Counted from the first letter of the stretch, positions 53,295 through 64,000 are shown. The stretch is 64,000 nt of DNA from Streptomyces rapamycinicus NRRL 5491 (GCF_024298965.1 NZ_CP085193.1:2604001-2668000), one strand, 5' to 3'. Numbers and translations are program-made. The notes: generated by a model from the letters alone, not told the origin.

Positions 53295-53951
53295 TCAGCC
53301 CTGAGCGCCCGTCCAGAAATCCCACCAGCGGGTCAGGATCAGCATGCCGATGACGCCGATCCACACCACCGGGACCACCCAGTGGAACTCCATGAGCCCG
53401 CGCCGCAGCCCGTCCGGCGCGGGGAGGTATCCGTGCTTGAGGTTGTGGCCGGTGACGTAGCAGAACATCACGATGGTGGCGACCCAGGCGAGGCAGCACC
53501 ACAGGCACAGCGAGCCGATGACGTACAGCGACTCGTACTGGAGCCAGGTCACGAAGCCGACGCCGAAGAGCGTGCCCGCGTTGAAGGTCAGCCAGTACCA
53601 GCGCGGGAAGCGCGCCCCGGTCAGCAGCGACATGCCCACGCAGATCACGATGGAGTACGCGACGAGCCCGAGCATCGGGTTCGGGAAGCCGAACGCCTGC
53701 GCCTGGTCGCTCTCCATGATGTTGCCGCAGGAGACGACGGGGTTGAGGCTGCAGCCGGGCGTGAAGACCTTGCCGTCGGCCTTGTACTCGAGGATCTTGT
53801 TCTTGTCGATCGTGATGACCCAGGCGGCCAGCAGCCCCAGCGCTCCGGTGATCACGAGCAGGAGGGCGAAGGCACGACTGCCGCCCGTCCCGGCCCGCGA
53901 GCCCTCCCGCGCCTCGCCGGACTCCACGTCGTCCATCACTGTCGTCGCCAT
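53295..53951 (-). CDS. Vitamin K epoxide reductase (VKOR) family protein
   Basis: 218-residue polytopic membrane protein that oxidises quinones to drive disulfide formation in exported proteins. An acidic N-terminus of about 25 residues leads to four or five helices. The loop Cys pair is in FTPGCSLNPVVSCGNIMESD, and the active-site CxxC is SLCLWCCLAWVATIV, with a Trp between, as in family members. ATG 53951. It is divergent from the ABC-two-component cluster. A partner DsbA-like thioredoxin was not found in the window. Confidence 0.92.
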   Translation of the reverse strand: MATTVMDDVESGEAREGSRAGTGGSRAFALLLVITGALGLLAAWVITIDKNKILEYKADGKVFTPGCSLNPVVSCGNIMESDQAQAFGFPNPMLGLVAYSIVICVGMSLLTGARFPRWYWLTFNAGTLFGVGFVTWLQYESLYVIGSLCLWCCLAWVATIVMFCYVTGHNLKHGYLPAPDGLRRGLMEFHWVVPVVWIGVIGMLILTRWWDFWTGAQG

Positions 53952-54128
53952 ACTCGCCGTCCGTCGTCTCCGCCGTCTCCAGCCCCGTCGGGCAAGGCCA
54001 TTGTGCCGCACCCGCTGTCGCCGTAAGGCGCGCTTATCACGGTCGTGCCATGGTGCCCTGTCCCCCGTTCGGCGGACATAAGACGGGCTTCCCGGTCGTC
54101 CCCGGGCCGGCGCGGCACCGGCACGCTC

Positions 54129-55007
54129 ATGGGCATGGCAGACGAAGCGGTACGGGTGCGCGGCCTGCGCAAACGCTATGGTGCGCTGACCGCGCTGAAC
54201 GGCGTTGACCTGGGCATTCGACAGGGAGAGGTGTTCGGCGTCCTGGGCCCCAACGGGGCGGGCAAGAGCACGACGGTGGAGATCCTCCAGGGCCATCGGA
54301 GCCGGGACGCGGGCGAGGTGACGGTGCTGGGCCGGGACCCCGCCTCCGGGGGACGCGAGTGGCGGTCCCGGATCGGCATCGTTTGGCAGGATGAATCCGC
54401 CCCGGCCGAGTTGACGGTGCGCGAGACCGTGCGCCATTTCGCCCGCTACTACCCCCGGCCGCGCGACCCCGAGGAGGTCATCGGCCTGGTCGGTCTCGAG
54501 GACAAGGCAGCCAGCCGGATCAAGGCGCTGTCGGGCGGCCAGCGGCGCCGGCTGGATGTGGCCCTCGGCGTGATCGGCGGTCCGGAGCTTCTGCTGCTGG
54601 ACGAGCCGACGACTGGCTTCGACCCGGCGGCGCGGCGCCGGTTCTGGGAGCTGATCCGGCGGCTGGCGGACGAGGGCTCCACGATCGTGCTCACCACGCA
54701 CTACCTGGACGAGGCGGAAGCGCTGTCCGACCGGCTCGCGGTCATCGCCGCGGGCAAGGTCGTGGCCGAGGGCTCGCCCGCCGGACTGCGCGAGCGGCAC
54801 GGCAGCCGGGCGACGGTCCACTGGAGCGAACCGGGCGGCGGGGCGCGCCAGGAGGAGACGGAGACCCCGACCCGTACCGTCGCGGAGCTGATGCGCCGCT
54901 TCGACGGGGAGATCCCGGGGCTGCGGATCTCCCGGCCGACCCTGGAGGACGTCTATCTGCGGCTCACCGGACAACTCGACGAGCAGCCCGGGGAGGGCGC
55001 GCGATGA
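54129..55007 (+). CDS. ABC transporter ATP-binding subunit
   Basis: 292-residue cytosolic ATPase of the drug/lipid exporter (DrrA/CcmA-like) group. Walker A GPNGAGKSTTVEILQG, Q-loop IVWQDESAPAELTV, signature LSGGQRRRLDVALG, Walker B LLLLDEPTTGFDPAARR, His switch TTHYLDEAEALSD. The last about 60 residues extend beyond the ATPase. ATG 54129 is used; ATG 54135 is equally possible because neither has a clear SD. Coupled to the permease by ATGA. Operon: ABC ATPase - permease - histidine kinase - response regulator. Confidence 0.92.
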   Translation: MGMADEAVRVRGLRKRYGALTALNGVDLGIRQGEVFGVLGPNGAGKSTTVEILQGHRSRDAGEVTVLGRDPASGGREWRSRIGIVWQDESAPAELTVRETVRHFARYYPRPRDPEEVIGLVGLEDKAASRIKALSGGQRRRLDVALGVIGGPELLLLDEPTTGFDPAARRRFWELIRRLADEGSTIVLTTHYLDEAEALSDRLAVIAAGKVVAEGSPAGLRERHGSRATVHWSEPGGGARQEETETPTRTVAELMRRFDGEIPGLRISRPTLEDVYLRLTGQLDEQPGEGAR

Positions 55008-55864
55008 CCACCACGACCACCACCTCCGCCACCGCCCGCCGGGCCTCCGGGGCGGCCCCCGGGCGGCTGCCCGGCGCCTGGACCCTCGGGCTGCACCGGG
55101 GCGTCCTCGAGCTCAAGCAGTTCTTCCGCCGGCGTGAACAGGTGGTCTTCACCTTCGCCTTCCCCGTCGTCTTCCTCGCCCTGTTCGCCTCGATCTTCCG
55201 GGACGATGTGCGGGGCGCGGGCGTGACCGCCTCCCAGCTGTACGCCGCGGCGATGATCGCGTCGGGGGTGATGTCGACCAGCTTTCAGTCGCTGGGTGTC
55301 TCCATCGCGCTCGAACGGGACGAGAAGGTGCTGCGGCGGCTGCGCGGTACACCGATGCCCCCGGCCGCGTACTTCCTCGGCAAGCTGTGGCTGGTCCTGG
55401 TCTCCGGGATCGCCGAGACGGTGCTGCTGCTGGTCGTCGGCACGGCGCTCTTCGACCTCGATCTGCCCACGGGCGCGGCCACCTGGCTCACCTTCGCCTG
55501 GGTCCTCGCCCTCGGGCTGACCGGCTGTGCGCTGCTGGGCATCGCGATCAGCAGCGTCCCGCGTTCGGGCAAGAGCGCCACCTCCGTGGTCGTTCTGCCG
55601 TTCCTGGTGCTCCAGTTCATCTCCGGTGTCTTCATCTCGATCGACACGCTGCCCGACTGGATGCTGACCGTGGGCGCGCTCTTCCCGCTGAAGTGGATGT
55701 GCCAGGGGTTCCGCGGGGTGTTCCTGCCGGACTCGGCGGCCGTACTGGAGCAGGCGGGCTCCTGGGAGTACGGGCGGATCGCCCTGGTGCTGGGCGCGTG
55801 GTGCGTCGGAGGATTGGTGCTGTGTCTGCTGACCTTCCGCTGGAAGAGCCGCCGAGACGGCTGA
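55004..55864 (+). CDS. ABC-2 type transporter permease
   Basis: 286-residue membrane subunit with six predicted helices (VVFTFAFPVVFLALFASIF, LYAAAMIASGVMSTSFQSLG, PAAYFLGKLWLVLVSGIAETVLLLVVG, AATWLTFAWVLALGLTGCALLGIAI, VVVLPFLVLQFISGVFISID, a last helix near the C-terminus). The R-x-x-P-MPPAAY motif (RRLRGTPMPPAAYF) is typical of ABC2_membrane permeases. Forms an exporter with the upstream ATPase; substrate unknown. Confidence 0.92.
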   Translation: MTTTTTTSATARRASGAAPGRLPGAWTLGLHRGVLELKQFFRRREQVVFTFAFPVVFLALFASIFRDDVRGAGVTASQLYAAAMIASGVMSTSFQSLGVSIALERDEKVLRRLRGTPMPPAAYFLGKLWLVLVSGIAETVLLLVVGTALFDLDLPTGAATWLTFAWVLALGLTGCALLGIAISSVPRSGKSATSVVVLPFLVLQFISGVFISIDTLPDWMLTVGALFPLKWMCQGFRGVFLPDSAAVLEQAGSWEYGRIALVLGAWCVGGLVLCLLTFRWKSRRDG

Positions 55865-57117
55865 GCGAACCGACCGGCCCTCGCGATCCCGACGTGTACC
55901 ACCGCACCTACCGCCGCTGGGACGTCTACTTCGCGATCGTGTTCGCGGCCACCTTCCTGTTCGTCCTGGGCGGCTCGGGCCCCGGGCCAGGACTGCGCGC
56001 GGTCGCGGCGGCCGTCTTCGCCGCGACCGCGCCGTGGTACGTGCTGGTCGGCCGGCCGGTGCTGCTCGCGGAAGCCGAGGACCATCCCCGCTCGGTGGTC
56101 TATCTGGTCGGGCTGTTCCTGCTGTTCGTGGTGCCCTCGGCGCTGGTCGGCGAGACCCGGATCGCCATCTTCGCGCTGACGCCGCAGTGCTTCATGCTGC
56201 TGCGGATGCGCAGGGCGCTGTTCGCCGTCACTGTGATCAATATCGTCCCGGTGGTGGTGTGGGCGCTCGTGGAGCGGCCGGATTCCGGGGATCTGTTCTT
56301 CAATTCGCTCTTCGCGGCCGTCTCCTGGGCCTTCTCCCTGCTCATCGGCAGCTGGATCATCATGGTCCTGCAGCAGAGCACCGAGCGCGCCCGGCTGATC
56401 GCCGAACTGGACGCCAGCCGCGAGGAGGTGGCCCGGCTGTCGGCCGCGCACGGCGCGCTCGCGGAGCGGGAGCGGCTGACCCGGGAGATCCACGACACCC
56501 TCGCCCAGGGCTTCACCAGCCTGCTGATGCTGGTTCAGGCGGTGGAGTCGGAGCTGGACCACGATGTGCCGCTGGCCCGCCGTCACCTGGGTCTCATGGC
56601 CCGTACGGCCCGGGAGAACCTCGCGGAGGCCCGGGCGCTGGTCGCCGGGGCGGGCCCGGCGGACCTGGACGGCAGTTCGCTCCCCGACGCGCTGCGGCGG
56701 CTGGCCGCGCGCCACGGTGAGCAGACCGGCGCCCCGGCCGGCGTCGAGGTCTCGGGGGCGGTCCGGCCGCTGCCCGCCGCCGTGGAGGTGGTGGCGCTGC
56801 GCGGCTGCCAGGAGGCGCTGGCCAACGCCCGCCGGCACGCCGGGCCGGGCGCAGTGGTGACCATCGCGCTCGGCTACGGCGAGGACGCGCTGCGGCTGCG
56901 GGTCCGGGACACCGGCCGCGGCTTCGACCCGAGCGCCCCGCGCGAGGGCTACGGCCTGGCCGGGCTGCGCGCACGGGCGGGCGAGGTGGGCGGCACGGCT
57001 CAGGTGGCCGCCGCCCCGGGCGAGGGCACGACGGTCGCGCTCGAACTGCCCGTCCGGCCGCCCGCCCCGGCCGTCCATCCCTCCCGGCCGACGGTACGAA
57101 CGAGGAGCGCACGGTGA
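55822..57117 (+). CDS. NarL/DesK-type sensor histidine kinase
   Basis: Membrane sensor with five or so helices in the first about 160 residues (VYFAIVFAATFLFVLGG, VVYLVGLFLLFVVPSALVG, FAVTVINIVPVVVWALV, AVSWAFSLLIGSWIIMVLQ), then a HisKA_3 domain with the phosphorylatable His224 in TREIHDTLAQGFTSLLMLVQ and a compact HATPase (GCQEALANARRHAGPG, RDTGRGFDP, GLAGLRARAGEVGG). I choose GTG 55822 because GGAGG lies 9 nt before it, giving a 43-bp overlap with the permease; a GTG at 55801 is possible. Probably senses the substrate or membrane state for the ABC exporter. Confidence 0.88.
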   Translation: MSADLPLEEPPRRLSEPTGPRDPDVYHRTYRRWDVYFAIVFAATFLFVLGGSGPGPGLRAVAAAVFAATAPWYVLVGRPVLLAEAEDHPRSVVYLVGLFLLFVVPSALVGETRIAIFALTPQCFMLLRMRRALFAVTVINIVPVVVWALVERPDSGDLFFNSLFAAVSWAFSLLIGSWIIMVLQQSTERARLIAELDASREEVARLSAAHGALAERERLTREIHDTLAQGFTSLLMLVQAVESELDHDVPLARRHLGLMARTARENLAEARALVAGAGPADLDGSSLPDALRRLAARHGEQTGAPAGVEVSGAVRPLPAAVEVVALRGCQEALANARRHAGPGAVVTIALGYGEDALRLRVRDTGRGFDPSAPREGYGLAGLRARAGEVGGTAQVAAAPGEGTTVALELPVRPPAPAVHPSRPTVRTRSAR

Positions 57118-57734
57118 TCCGGATCCTGATCGCGGACGACCACCCGGTGGTGCGGGAGGGGCTGCGCGGCATGCTCGGCGCCGAACCCGATCTGGAGGTC
57201 GTCGGCGAGGCGGACAGCGGGCCGCGGGCGGAGGCGCTGTGCGCCTCGCTGCGGCCCGATGTGGTGCTGATGGACCTGCGGATGCCGGACGGCGACGGGG
57301 TGGAGTCGATCGCCCGGATGACCGCCGCCGGGCTGCCGTCCCGGGTGATCGTGCTGACCACGTACGAGACGGACGGGGACATCCTGCGCGCGGTGGAGGC
57401 GGGTGCGGCGGGCTATCTGCTCAAGGACATGCCCCGCGCCGAGCTGGCCGAGGCCGTGCGCTCCGCCGCGCGCGGCGAGACGGTGCTGGCCCCGTCCGTC
57501 GCCGCGCGGCTGATGGACCAGCTGCGCGACCGGCCCGAGCGGCCCCGCCTCTCCGAGCGGGAGACGGCCGTGCTGCGGCTGGTCGCGGAGGGGTGCACCA
57601 ACGCGGAGATCGGCCGCCGTCTCTTCATCGGCGAGTCGACGGTGAAGACCCATCTGCTACGGGCCTTCGGCAAGCTGGGCGTGGACGACCGCACCGCGGC
57701 GGTCACCAGCGCGATGCGGCTGGGACTGCTGTAG
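57114..57734 (+). CDS. NarL-family response regulator
   Basis: 206 residues. Receiver domain with acidic pocket D8-D9 (ILIADDHPVV), phospho-acceptor Asp54 (VLMDLRMPDGDG) and Lys104 (YLLKDMPRA); LuxR-type HTH LSERETAVLRLVAEGCTNAE then IGRRLFIGESTVKTHLLRAFGKL. GTG start overlaps the kinase stop (GTGA). Expected to control the preceding ABC exporter operon, which is inference from linkage. Confidence 0.93.
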   Translation: MIRILIADDHPVVREGLRGMLGAEPDLEVVGEADSGPRAEALCASLRPDVVLMDLRMPDGDGVESIARMTAAGLPSRVIVLTTYETDGDILRAVEAGAAGYLLKDMPRAELAEAVRSAARGETVLAPSVAARLMDQLRDRPERPRLSERETAVLRLVAEGCTNAEIGRRLFIGESTVKTHLLRAFGKLGVDDRTAAVTSAMRLGLL

Positions 57735-57740
57735 GAAGCG

Positions 57741-57782
57741 GCGAAAGGGGGCCCGGGGAATTTCCCCCGGGCCCCCTTTCGC
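57741..57782. terminator. Bidirectional terminator between response regulator and hisS
   Basis: An 18-bp perfect stem (GCGAAAGGGGGCCCGGGG, 57741-57758, with 57765-57782) with a 6-nt loop. It lies between convergent genes and begins 6 bp after the regulator stop. Confidence 0.85.
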
Positions 57783-57789
57783 GCGTCGC

Positions 57790-59052
57790 TCAGGCGAGGC
57801 GTGCGCGGACCGCCTCGACCACGTCGGTCAGCGGGACCGGGGACTGCTCGCCGGACTCCATGTCCTTCAGCTGGACCACGTTCTCGGCGAGGTCGCGCTC
57901 GCCCGCCACGATCGTGTAGCGGGCCCCGCTGCGGTTGGCGGCCTTCATGGCGGCCTTCAGGCCCTTGCCGCCGTAGGCGAAGTCCGCGGCGACGCCCGCC
58001 GTACGGAGCTCGCCGACCAGGCCGAAGAGGACCTTGCGGGCCTCCTCCCCCAGCGGCACCGCGAAGACGCTGACCGCGGCGGGCAGGTCCAGCTCGACGC
58101 CCTCGGCCTCCAGCGCGAGCACCGTACGGTCCACACCGAGCGCCCAGCCCACCGAGGGCAGGGCCGGGCCGCCGATCATCTCGGACAGGCCGTCGTAGCG
58201 GCCGCCGCCGCCGACCGCGGACTGGGAGCCCAGGCCGTCGTGGACGAACTCGAAGGTGGTGCGGGTGTAGTAGTCCAGGCCGCGCACCAGCCTCGCGTCG
58301 TCCTCGAAGTCCACGCCCCGCGCGGTGATCAGCTCGCGGACCTCCGCGTGGTACGCCTTGCACTCCTCGCACAGGTAGTCGCGCAGCAGCGGGGCCTCGG
58401 CGAGCTGCGCGCGCACCGCCTCGCGCTTGTCGTCCAGCACCCGCAGCGGGTTGATCTCCACGCGCCGCCGGGTGTCCTCGTCCAGGTCCAGGGCGCGCAG
58501 GAAGTCCTGGAGGGCGGCCCGGTAGACGGGGCGGCAGGTGGCGTCGCCCAGTGAGTTCAGCAGGATGCGGAAGTTCCGCAGCCCGAGCGAGCGGTAGGCG
58601 TCGTGGGCCAGGACGATCAGCTCGGCGTCGAGGGCCGGGTCCTCGGCGCCGATCGCCTCGGCGCCGACCTGCGAGAAGTGGCGGTAGCGGCCCTTCTGCG
58701 GGCGCTCGTAGCGGTAGTACGAGCCCGAGTACCAGAGCTTGACCGGCAGCGATCCGGCCTTGTGGAGATTGGCCTCCAGGGCGGCGCGCAGCACCGAGGC
58801 GGTGCCCTCGGGGCGCAGCGCGAGCTCGTCGCCGCCCTTGGTGGTGAGGGTGTACATCTCCTTGGTCACGATGTCGGTGGACTCGCCGACGCCGCGCGCG
58901 AAGAGCTCCACGTTCTCGAAACCGGGGGTCTCGATGTAGCCGTAGCCGGAGCGCCTGAGCGGTGCGGCGATCGCCTCGCGCACCGCCAGGTAGGTCGCGG
59001 AGGCCGGCGGGATCAGGTCGTACGTGCCCCGGGGGGCTTTGAAGGTGCTCAA
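57790..59052 (-). CDS. hisS: Histidyl-tRNA synthetase
   Basis: 420-residue class II synthetase. [15 protein letters not shown] start, motif 1 ([22 protein letters not shown]), motif 2 ([42 protein letters not shown]), histidine A ([21 protein letters not shown]), [15 protein letters not shown] and motif 3 ([16 protein letters not shown]). The TTG 59052 start (LSTFKAP) has GAGAG upstream and lies 13 bp after the MBL gene, so translation is coupled. Confidence 0.96.
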   Translation of the reverse strand: MSTFKAPRGTYDLIPPASATYLAVREAIAAPLRRSGYGYIETPGFENVELFARGVGESTDIVTKEMYTLTTKGGDELALRPEGTASVLRAALEANLHKAGSLPVKLWYSGSYYRYERPQKGRYRHFSQVGAEAIGAEDPALDAELIVLAHDAYRSLGLRNFRILLNSLGDATCRPVYRAALQDFLRALDLDEDTRRRVEINPLRVLDDKREAVRAQLAEAPLLRDYLCEECKAYHAEVRELITARGVDFEDDARLVRGLDYYTRTTFEFVHDGLGSQSAVGGGGRYDGLSEMIGGPALPSVGWALGVDRTVLALEAEGVELDLPAAVSVFAVPLGEEARKVLFGLVGELRTAGVAADFAYGGKGLKAAMKAANRSGARYTIVAGERDLAENVVQLKDMESGEQSPVPLTDVVEAVRARLA

Positions 59053-59065
59053 CGGAAGTCTCTCG

Positions 59066-59782
59066 TCACATTCCTCGTCGCGGAGCCGGGCGCCGGGCGC
59101 CGCCTCCGAGGCCGGCGGCCACCTCGCGCAGATACGGGTTGGTGGCTCGCTCACGGCCGATGCTGGTCTGGGGGCCATGGCCGGACAGCACCACGGTCGA
59201 GTCGTCGAGCGGCAGGACCACACGGGCCAGCGACTCGAGGATCTCGGCGTGATCGCCGCCGGGCAGATCGGTGCGTCCGATGGAGCCGGCGAAGAGCAGA
59301 TCGCCCGCGAAGAAGACGGACGGGATGTCCGCCTGCTCGGGCATCCGGAAGGTCACCGACCCCTTGGTATGGCCCGGGGTGTGCGCGACGGTGAGCTCCA
59401 GACCGGCCAGCGTCAGCTCGGCGCCGTCGGCCAGTTCCTTGAGGTCGTCCGGCTCGCCCACGGTGAGTTCACCCATCAGCGGCATGCCGATGGAGCGCCC
59501 GAACGCCTTCTCGGGGTCGCTCATCATGTAACGGTCGGCCGGGTGGATCCACGCCGGTACGTCATGCGCGCCGCAGACCGGGACGACCGAGGCGACATGG
59601 TCGATGTGGCCGTGGGTGAGGACGACGGCGACGGGCTTGAGCCGGTGCTTGGCAACCGCCTCCGCGACGCCTTGGGCCGCCTGGTGGCCCGGGTCGATGA
59701 TCACGCACTCCTCACCGGCGGCGGGGGCGACCAGATAGCAATTGGTCCCCCAGGCCCCGGCGGGGAACCCGGCAATGAGCAC
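59066..59782 (-). CDS. Metallo-beta-lactamase-fold hydrolase (glyoxalase II-like)
   Basis: 238 residues. The zinc-binding motif [11 protein letters not shown], then [12 protein letters not shown] (third His), [21 protein letters not shown] (bridging Asp) and [20 protein letters not shown] (last His) give the full MBL ligand set of glyoxalase II-like thiolesterases. Cofactor thiol would be mycothiol or similar in an actinobacterium; this is inference. GTG 59782. First gene before hisS. Confidence 0.88.
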   Translation of the reverse strand: MLIAGFPAGAWGTNCYLVAPAAGEECVIIDPGHQAAQGVAEAVAKHRLKPVAVVLTHGHIDHVASVVPVCGAHDVPAWIHPADRYMMSDPEKAFGRSIGMPLMGELTVGEPDDLKELADGAELTLAGLELTVAHTPGHTKGSVTFRMPEQADIPSVFFAGDLLFAGSIGRTDLPGGDHAEILESLARVVLPLDDSTVVLSGHGPQTSIGRERATNPYLREVAAGLGGGARRPAPRRGM

Positions 59783-59933
59783 GATCGTCCTTAGAAGTCG
59801 TCCGGTGGAAGATTGTCGGCGGCTTCAGAGCCTACCGGCGGCGCCCCGGCCACAGCGAACCCGTATACGGTACGGCCAGCCCTCGTACACAACAGCAGTA
59901 CACCGACGGCACACGCCATGAGGAGACGACCCG

Positions 59934-60800
59934 GTGGTCAGTAACGAGCAGCGGCGGCGGCAACTCGCCCGGGAGAAGTACCTTCGGCAGCAGCAGCGGC
60001 GCGAAACCGCCCGGCACAAGTCGCGGCAGCGCAATGTGGTGATCGCCGCCGTGCTGGCCGTGGTCCTGGCCGGTGGCGGTGCCGTCGCGGCCACGGGCGC
60101 GCTGTCCGGGAACGACAAGGACAAGAAGAAGGACGACGCCGCCGCCTCCGCCACCCCCTCGGCCGCCCCCACCAGCAAGGCGCCCGACCCCTGCGCCAAG
60201 GAGGCCAAGGCGGTCGCGGGCAAGAAGCCGAAGAAGCTGTCGTGGAAGAAGGAGCCGGCGGTCACGATCGACAAGTCGGCCTCCTACACGATGAAGCTGG
60301 AGACGACCTGCGGGGACATCTCCGTGACCATGGACGCGGGCAAGGCGCCGCACACGGTCAACTCCTTCAGCTTCCTGGCGGGCAAGGGCTACTTCGACCA
60401 CACCAAGTGCCACCGGCTGGTGAACCAGGGGATCTACGTGCTCCAGTGCGGTGACCCGCAGGGCACCGGCGCGGGCGGCCCGGGCTACACCCTCCCGGAC
60501 GAGAACCTGAAGGACGCCTCGGTCAAGGGCGGCAAGTACCCGGCCGGGACCGTCGCCATGGCCAACCAGTACAACCCGCAGACCAAGCAGGGCCGGAACA
60601 CCGGCGGCAGCCAGTTCTTCCTGGTCTACAAGAAGAGCGACCTGCCGCCGGACTACACGCCCTTCGGCACCGTGGACAAGGCCGGGATGAAGGTCCTGCA
60701 GAAGATCGCCAACGCGGGGGCGGCTCCCCCGGACCAGACGATGAACACCGCCCCGAACGCCAGCGTGGTGATCAACAAGGCGACGGTCGGCAAGTCCTGA
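59934..60800 (+). CDS. Membrane-anchored peptidyl-prolyl cis-trans isomerase (cyclophilin)
   Basis: 288 residues. A very basic cytosolic N-terminus (EQRRRQLAREKYLRQQQRRE) precedes a transmembrane anchor (NVVIAAVLAVVLAGGGAVAATGAL), a charged Ala/Pro linker, and a cyclophilin domain from about 115: TTCGDISVTMDAGKAPHTVNSF, CHRLVNQGIYVLQCGDPQGTGAGGPGY, MANQYNPQTKQGRNTGGSQFFLVYKKSDLPPDYTPFGTV. The usual catalytic FHR appears as KCHRLV. It probably helps fold exported proteins. GTG 59934 with GGAG upstream. Confidence 0.9.
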   Translation: MVSNEQRRRQLAREKYLRQQQRRETARHKSRQRNVVIAAVLAVVLAGGGAVAATGALSGNDKDKKKDDAAASATPSAAPTSKAPDPCAKEAKAVAGKKPKKLSWKKEPAVTIDKSASYTMKLETTCGDISVTMDAGKAPHTVNSFSFLAGKGYFDHTKCHRLVNQGIYVLQCGDPQGTGAGGPGYTLPDENLKDASVKGGKYPAGTVAMANQYNPQTKQGRNTGGSQFFLVYKKSDLPPDYTPFGTVDKAGMKVLQKIANAGAAPPDQTMNTAPNASVVINKATVGKS

Positions 60801-61009
60801 GGTCGCCGGGCTCGCGTACTGCGAAATTTCGGTCGCGCAGGATACGGACAGCCGGGGCACCGGTCGCCTATGTTGGCGTTGTGTAGGGTGCCTGGCCCGA
60901 TGGCCGCCACCCTAATATGAGACCGGCCAGGGCGTATCCCGGCCGGAAGAAACTGTGGACGATGCCCGCGGGCCGCGCGCCCGCCCCGGCATCATGTGGA
61001 GGAGGCGCT

Positions 61010-62239
61010 GTGAGCAGCGAGCCTTGGGGCCGCGTCGACGAGGCGGGGACCGTGTACGTGCGTACGGCCGACGGGGAGCAGGTCGTCGGATCGTGGCAGG
61101 CGGGATCGCCGGAAGAGGCCCTCGCCTACTTCGAGCGCAAGTACGACGGTCTGGTCGTCGAGATCGGCCTCCTCGAGCGCAGGGTCAAGACCACGGATCT
61201 GTCGGCCAAGGACGCGACGGCGGCCATCGAGCACATCCGCCAGCAGGTCGACGAGCATCACGTGGTCGGCGATCTGGACGCGCTGAGGAAGCGGCTCGAC
61301 AAGCTCGCCGGAGAGGTCGAGGTCCGCCGCGAGCAGCGCAAGGCGGCCAAGGCGGTCCAGACCGACGAGGCCCGCAGGGCCAAGGAGGACCTGGTCGCCG
61401 AGGCCGAGCAGCTGGCCGCCAGCGAGCAGTGGCGGGCGGCCGGGGAGCGGCTGCGCGCCCTGGTGGACACCTGGAAGGGCCTGCCCCGGCTGGACCGCAA
61501 GACCGACGACGAGCTGTGGCACCGCTTCTCGCACGCCCGCTCGGCGTTCTCCAAGCGGCGCAAGGCGCACTTCGCGGCCCTGGACGCACAGCGCGAGGAG
61601 GCCCGGCAGACCAAGGAGAAGCTGGTCGCCGAGGCCGAGGCGCTCTCCGGCTCCACCGACTGGGGTCCGACCGCGGCCCGGTACCGGGAGCTGATGTCGG
61701 ACTGGAAGGCCGCGGGCCGGGCCCAGCGCGAGTCCGAGGAGGACCTGTGGAACCGCTTCCGCGGTGCGCAGGACATCTTCTTCCAGGCCCGTAGCGAGGT
61801 CTTCGCGGAGCGTGACGCCGAGCAGCGGGAGAATCTCACCCGTAAGGAGGAGCTCGTCGTCGAGGCGGAGAAGCTGCTGCCGATCTCGGACCTGAAGGCG
61901 TCCCGCGCGGCCTTCCGGTCGATCAACGAGCGGTGGGAGGCCATCGGCCATGTGCCGAGGGACGCCCGCGCCCGTATCGAGGGCCGGATGCACGCCGTGG
62001 AGCGCGCCATCCAGGACGCCGAGGAAACGGAGTGGCGGCGGACCAACCCCGAGGCGCGGGCGCGCGCCGCGGGGCTCACCGGCCAGCTCCAGGACGCCGT
62101 CGACAAGCTGCGGTCCCAGATCGACGCGGCCCGCGCGGCGGGGAACAATGCGAAGGCCGACAAGCTCTCCAAGGAGCTCGAGGGCCGGCAGGCGCTGCTG
62201 GACCAGGCGCTGAAGGGCCTCCAGGAGTTCGGCGGCTGA
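61010..62239 (+). CDS. DUF349 coiled-coil protein (409 aa)
   Basis: GTG 61010 follows a perfect GGAGG. After a short SH3-like N-terminus (SSEPWGRVDEAGTVYVRTAD), the rest is highly charged and helical, with three DUF349 repeats (WRAAGERLRALVDTWKGLPRL, WGPTAARYRELMSDWKAAGR, LKASRAAFRSINERWEAIGHV) and a C-terminal coiled coil. DUF349 proteins are of unknown function; a link to relA is suggested only by conserved proximity. Convergent with relA through a strong terminator. Confidence 0.88.
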   Translation: MSSEPWGRVDEAGTVYVRTADGEQVVGSWQAGSPEEALAYFERKYDGLVVEIGLLERRVKTTDLSAKDATAAIEHIRQQVDEHHVVGDLDALRKRLDKLAGEVEVRREQRKAAKAVQTDEARRAKEDLVAEAEQLAASEQWRAAGERLRALVDTWKGLPRLDRKTDDELWHRFSHARSAFSKRRKAHFAALDAQREEARQTKEKLVAEAEALSGSTDWGPTAARYRELMSDWKAAGRAQRESEEDLWNRFRGAQDIFFQARSEVFAERDAEQRENLTRKEELVVEAEKLLPISDLKASRAAFRSINERWEAIGHVPRDARARIEGRMHAVERAIQDAEETEWRRTNPEARARAAGLTGQLQDAVDKLRSQIDAARAAGNNAKADKLSKELEGRQALLDQALKGLQEFGG

Positions 62240-62258
62240 GCGCGCGCTGATCCGCGTA

Positions 62259-62298
62259 CGGCGGCGGCCCCGGTGCGAAGGCACCGGGGCCGCCGCCG
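62259..62298. terminator. Bidirectional terminator between the DUF349 gene and relA
   Basis: An 18-bp perfect stem (62259-62276 with 62281-62298) closed by a GAAG tetraloop lies between convergent genes. Confidence 0.85.
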
Positions 62299-62350
62299 TC
62301 ATGTGCTCAGCGGGCGCGGATCTCCTCAGCGGGCCTCAGCGGACGCGTTC

Positions 62351-64000
<1,650 letters not shown>

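Noticed and set aside
54129..55864. LanFEG-type immunity transporter for the lanthipeptide
   Set aside because: Distance of about 45 kb and a dedicated two-component system argue for an independent exporter; no sequence feature links them.

Overview
The window is a high-GC actinobacterial chromosome segment, almost certainly Streptomyces. Third codon positions are strongly G/C, GTG starts are common and genes are often joined by ATGA/GTGA overlaps. The gene content (BldD, sIHF, GuaB1, Walker-less PriA, RpoZ, RelA/RpoD-type promoters) is typical of the genus. From memory, the order guaB1 - rpe - rsmB - fmt - priA - metK - coaBC - rpoZ - gmk - sIHF - pyr operon - bldD - nusB - efp - aro operon - mltG - ruvX - alaS - rpsD - rarA - hisS - ppi - relA matches the conserved core region of Streptomyces coelicolor around SCO1460-SCO1513; this synteny is recalled, not computed.

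Layout. 1-4.5 kb: end of an amino-acid permease, a two-gene membrane-protein unit, a 193-bp inverted-repeat element and guaB1. 4.5-10.65 kb: accessory insert. It holds a compact class I lanthipeptide locus (51-aa precursor, LanB, LanC). LanB is split by a 1-nt frameshift in a C run and carries a rare TTA codon. Behind it is a scar made of three unrelated gene remnants (enolase-superfamily tail, middle of a lactate permease, TetR tail). No transporter, protease, immunity or regulator gene accompanies the locus. 10.65-24 kb: SorC-type regulator, rpe, secreted serine hydrolase, rsmB, an ABC exporter behind a MerR-type promoter, fmt, a small HTH protein, priA, metK, coaBC. 24-35.9 kb: rpoZ, gmk, sIHF and the pyrimidine genes pyrR-pyrB-pyrC-(unknown membrane protein)-carA-carB-pyrD-pyrF, led by a PyrR-type RNA element that can hide the pyrR ribosome-binding site. 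36-46.5 kb: bldD with its own operator, nusB-efp, a degenerate M24 peptidase, a P-loop protein, the shikimate genes aroE-mltG / aroC-aroK-aroB, and ruvX. 46.5-54 kb: alaS, two small conserved proteins, rpsD, an iron-box-controlled DUF2470 gene, rarA, a VKOR protein. 54-64 kb: an ABC exporter fused operonically to a two-component system, hisS with a metallo-hydrolase, a membrane-anchored cyclophilin, a DUF349 protein, and relA running off the right edge.

How the parts relate. Most of the window is housekeeping: nucleotide synthesis (pyr, gmk, guaB1), chorismate synthesis, translation (efp, alaS, hisS, rpsD, fmt, rsmB), transcription (rpoZ, nusB) and the stringent response (relA). Development and nucleoid control enter through bldD and sIHF. 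The parts most worth following up are the lanthipeptide locus and its decayed flank, the inverted-repeat element and its relatives, and three readable regulatory sites (MerR-type promoter, PyrR leader, iron box). No rRNA, tRNA, CRISPR array or insertion sequence was recognised.
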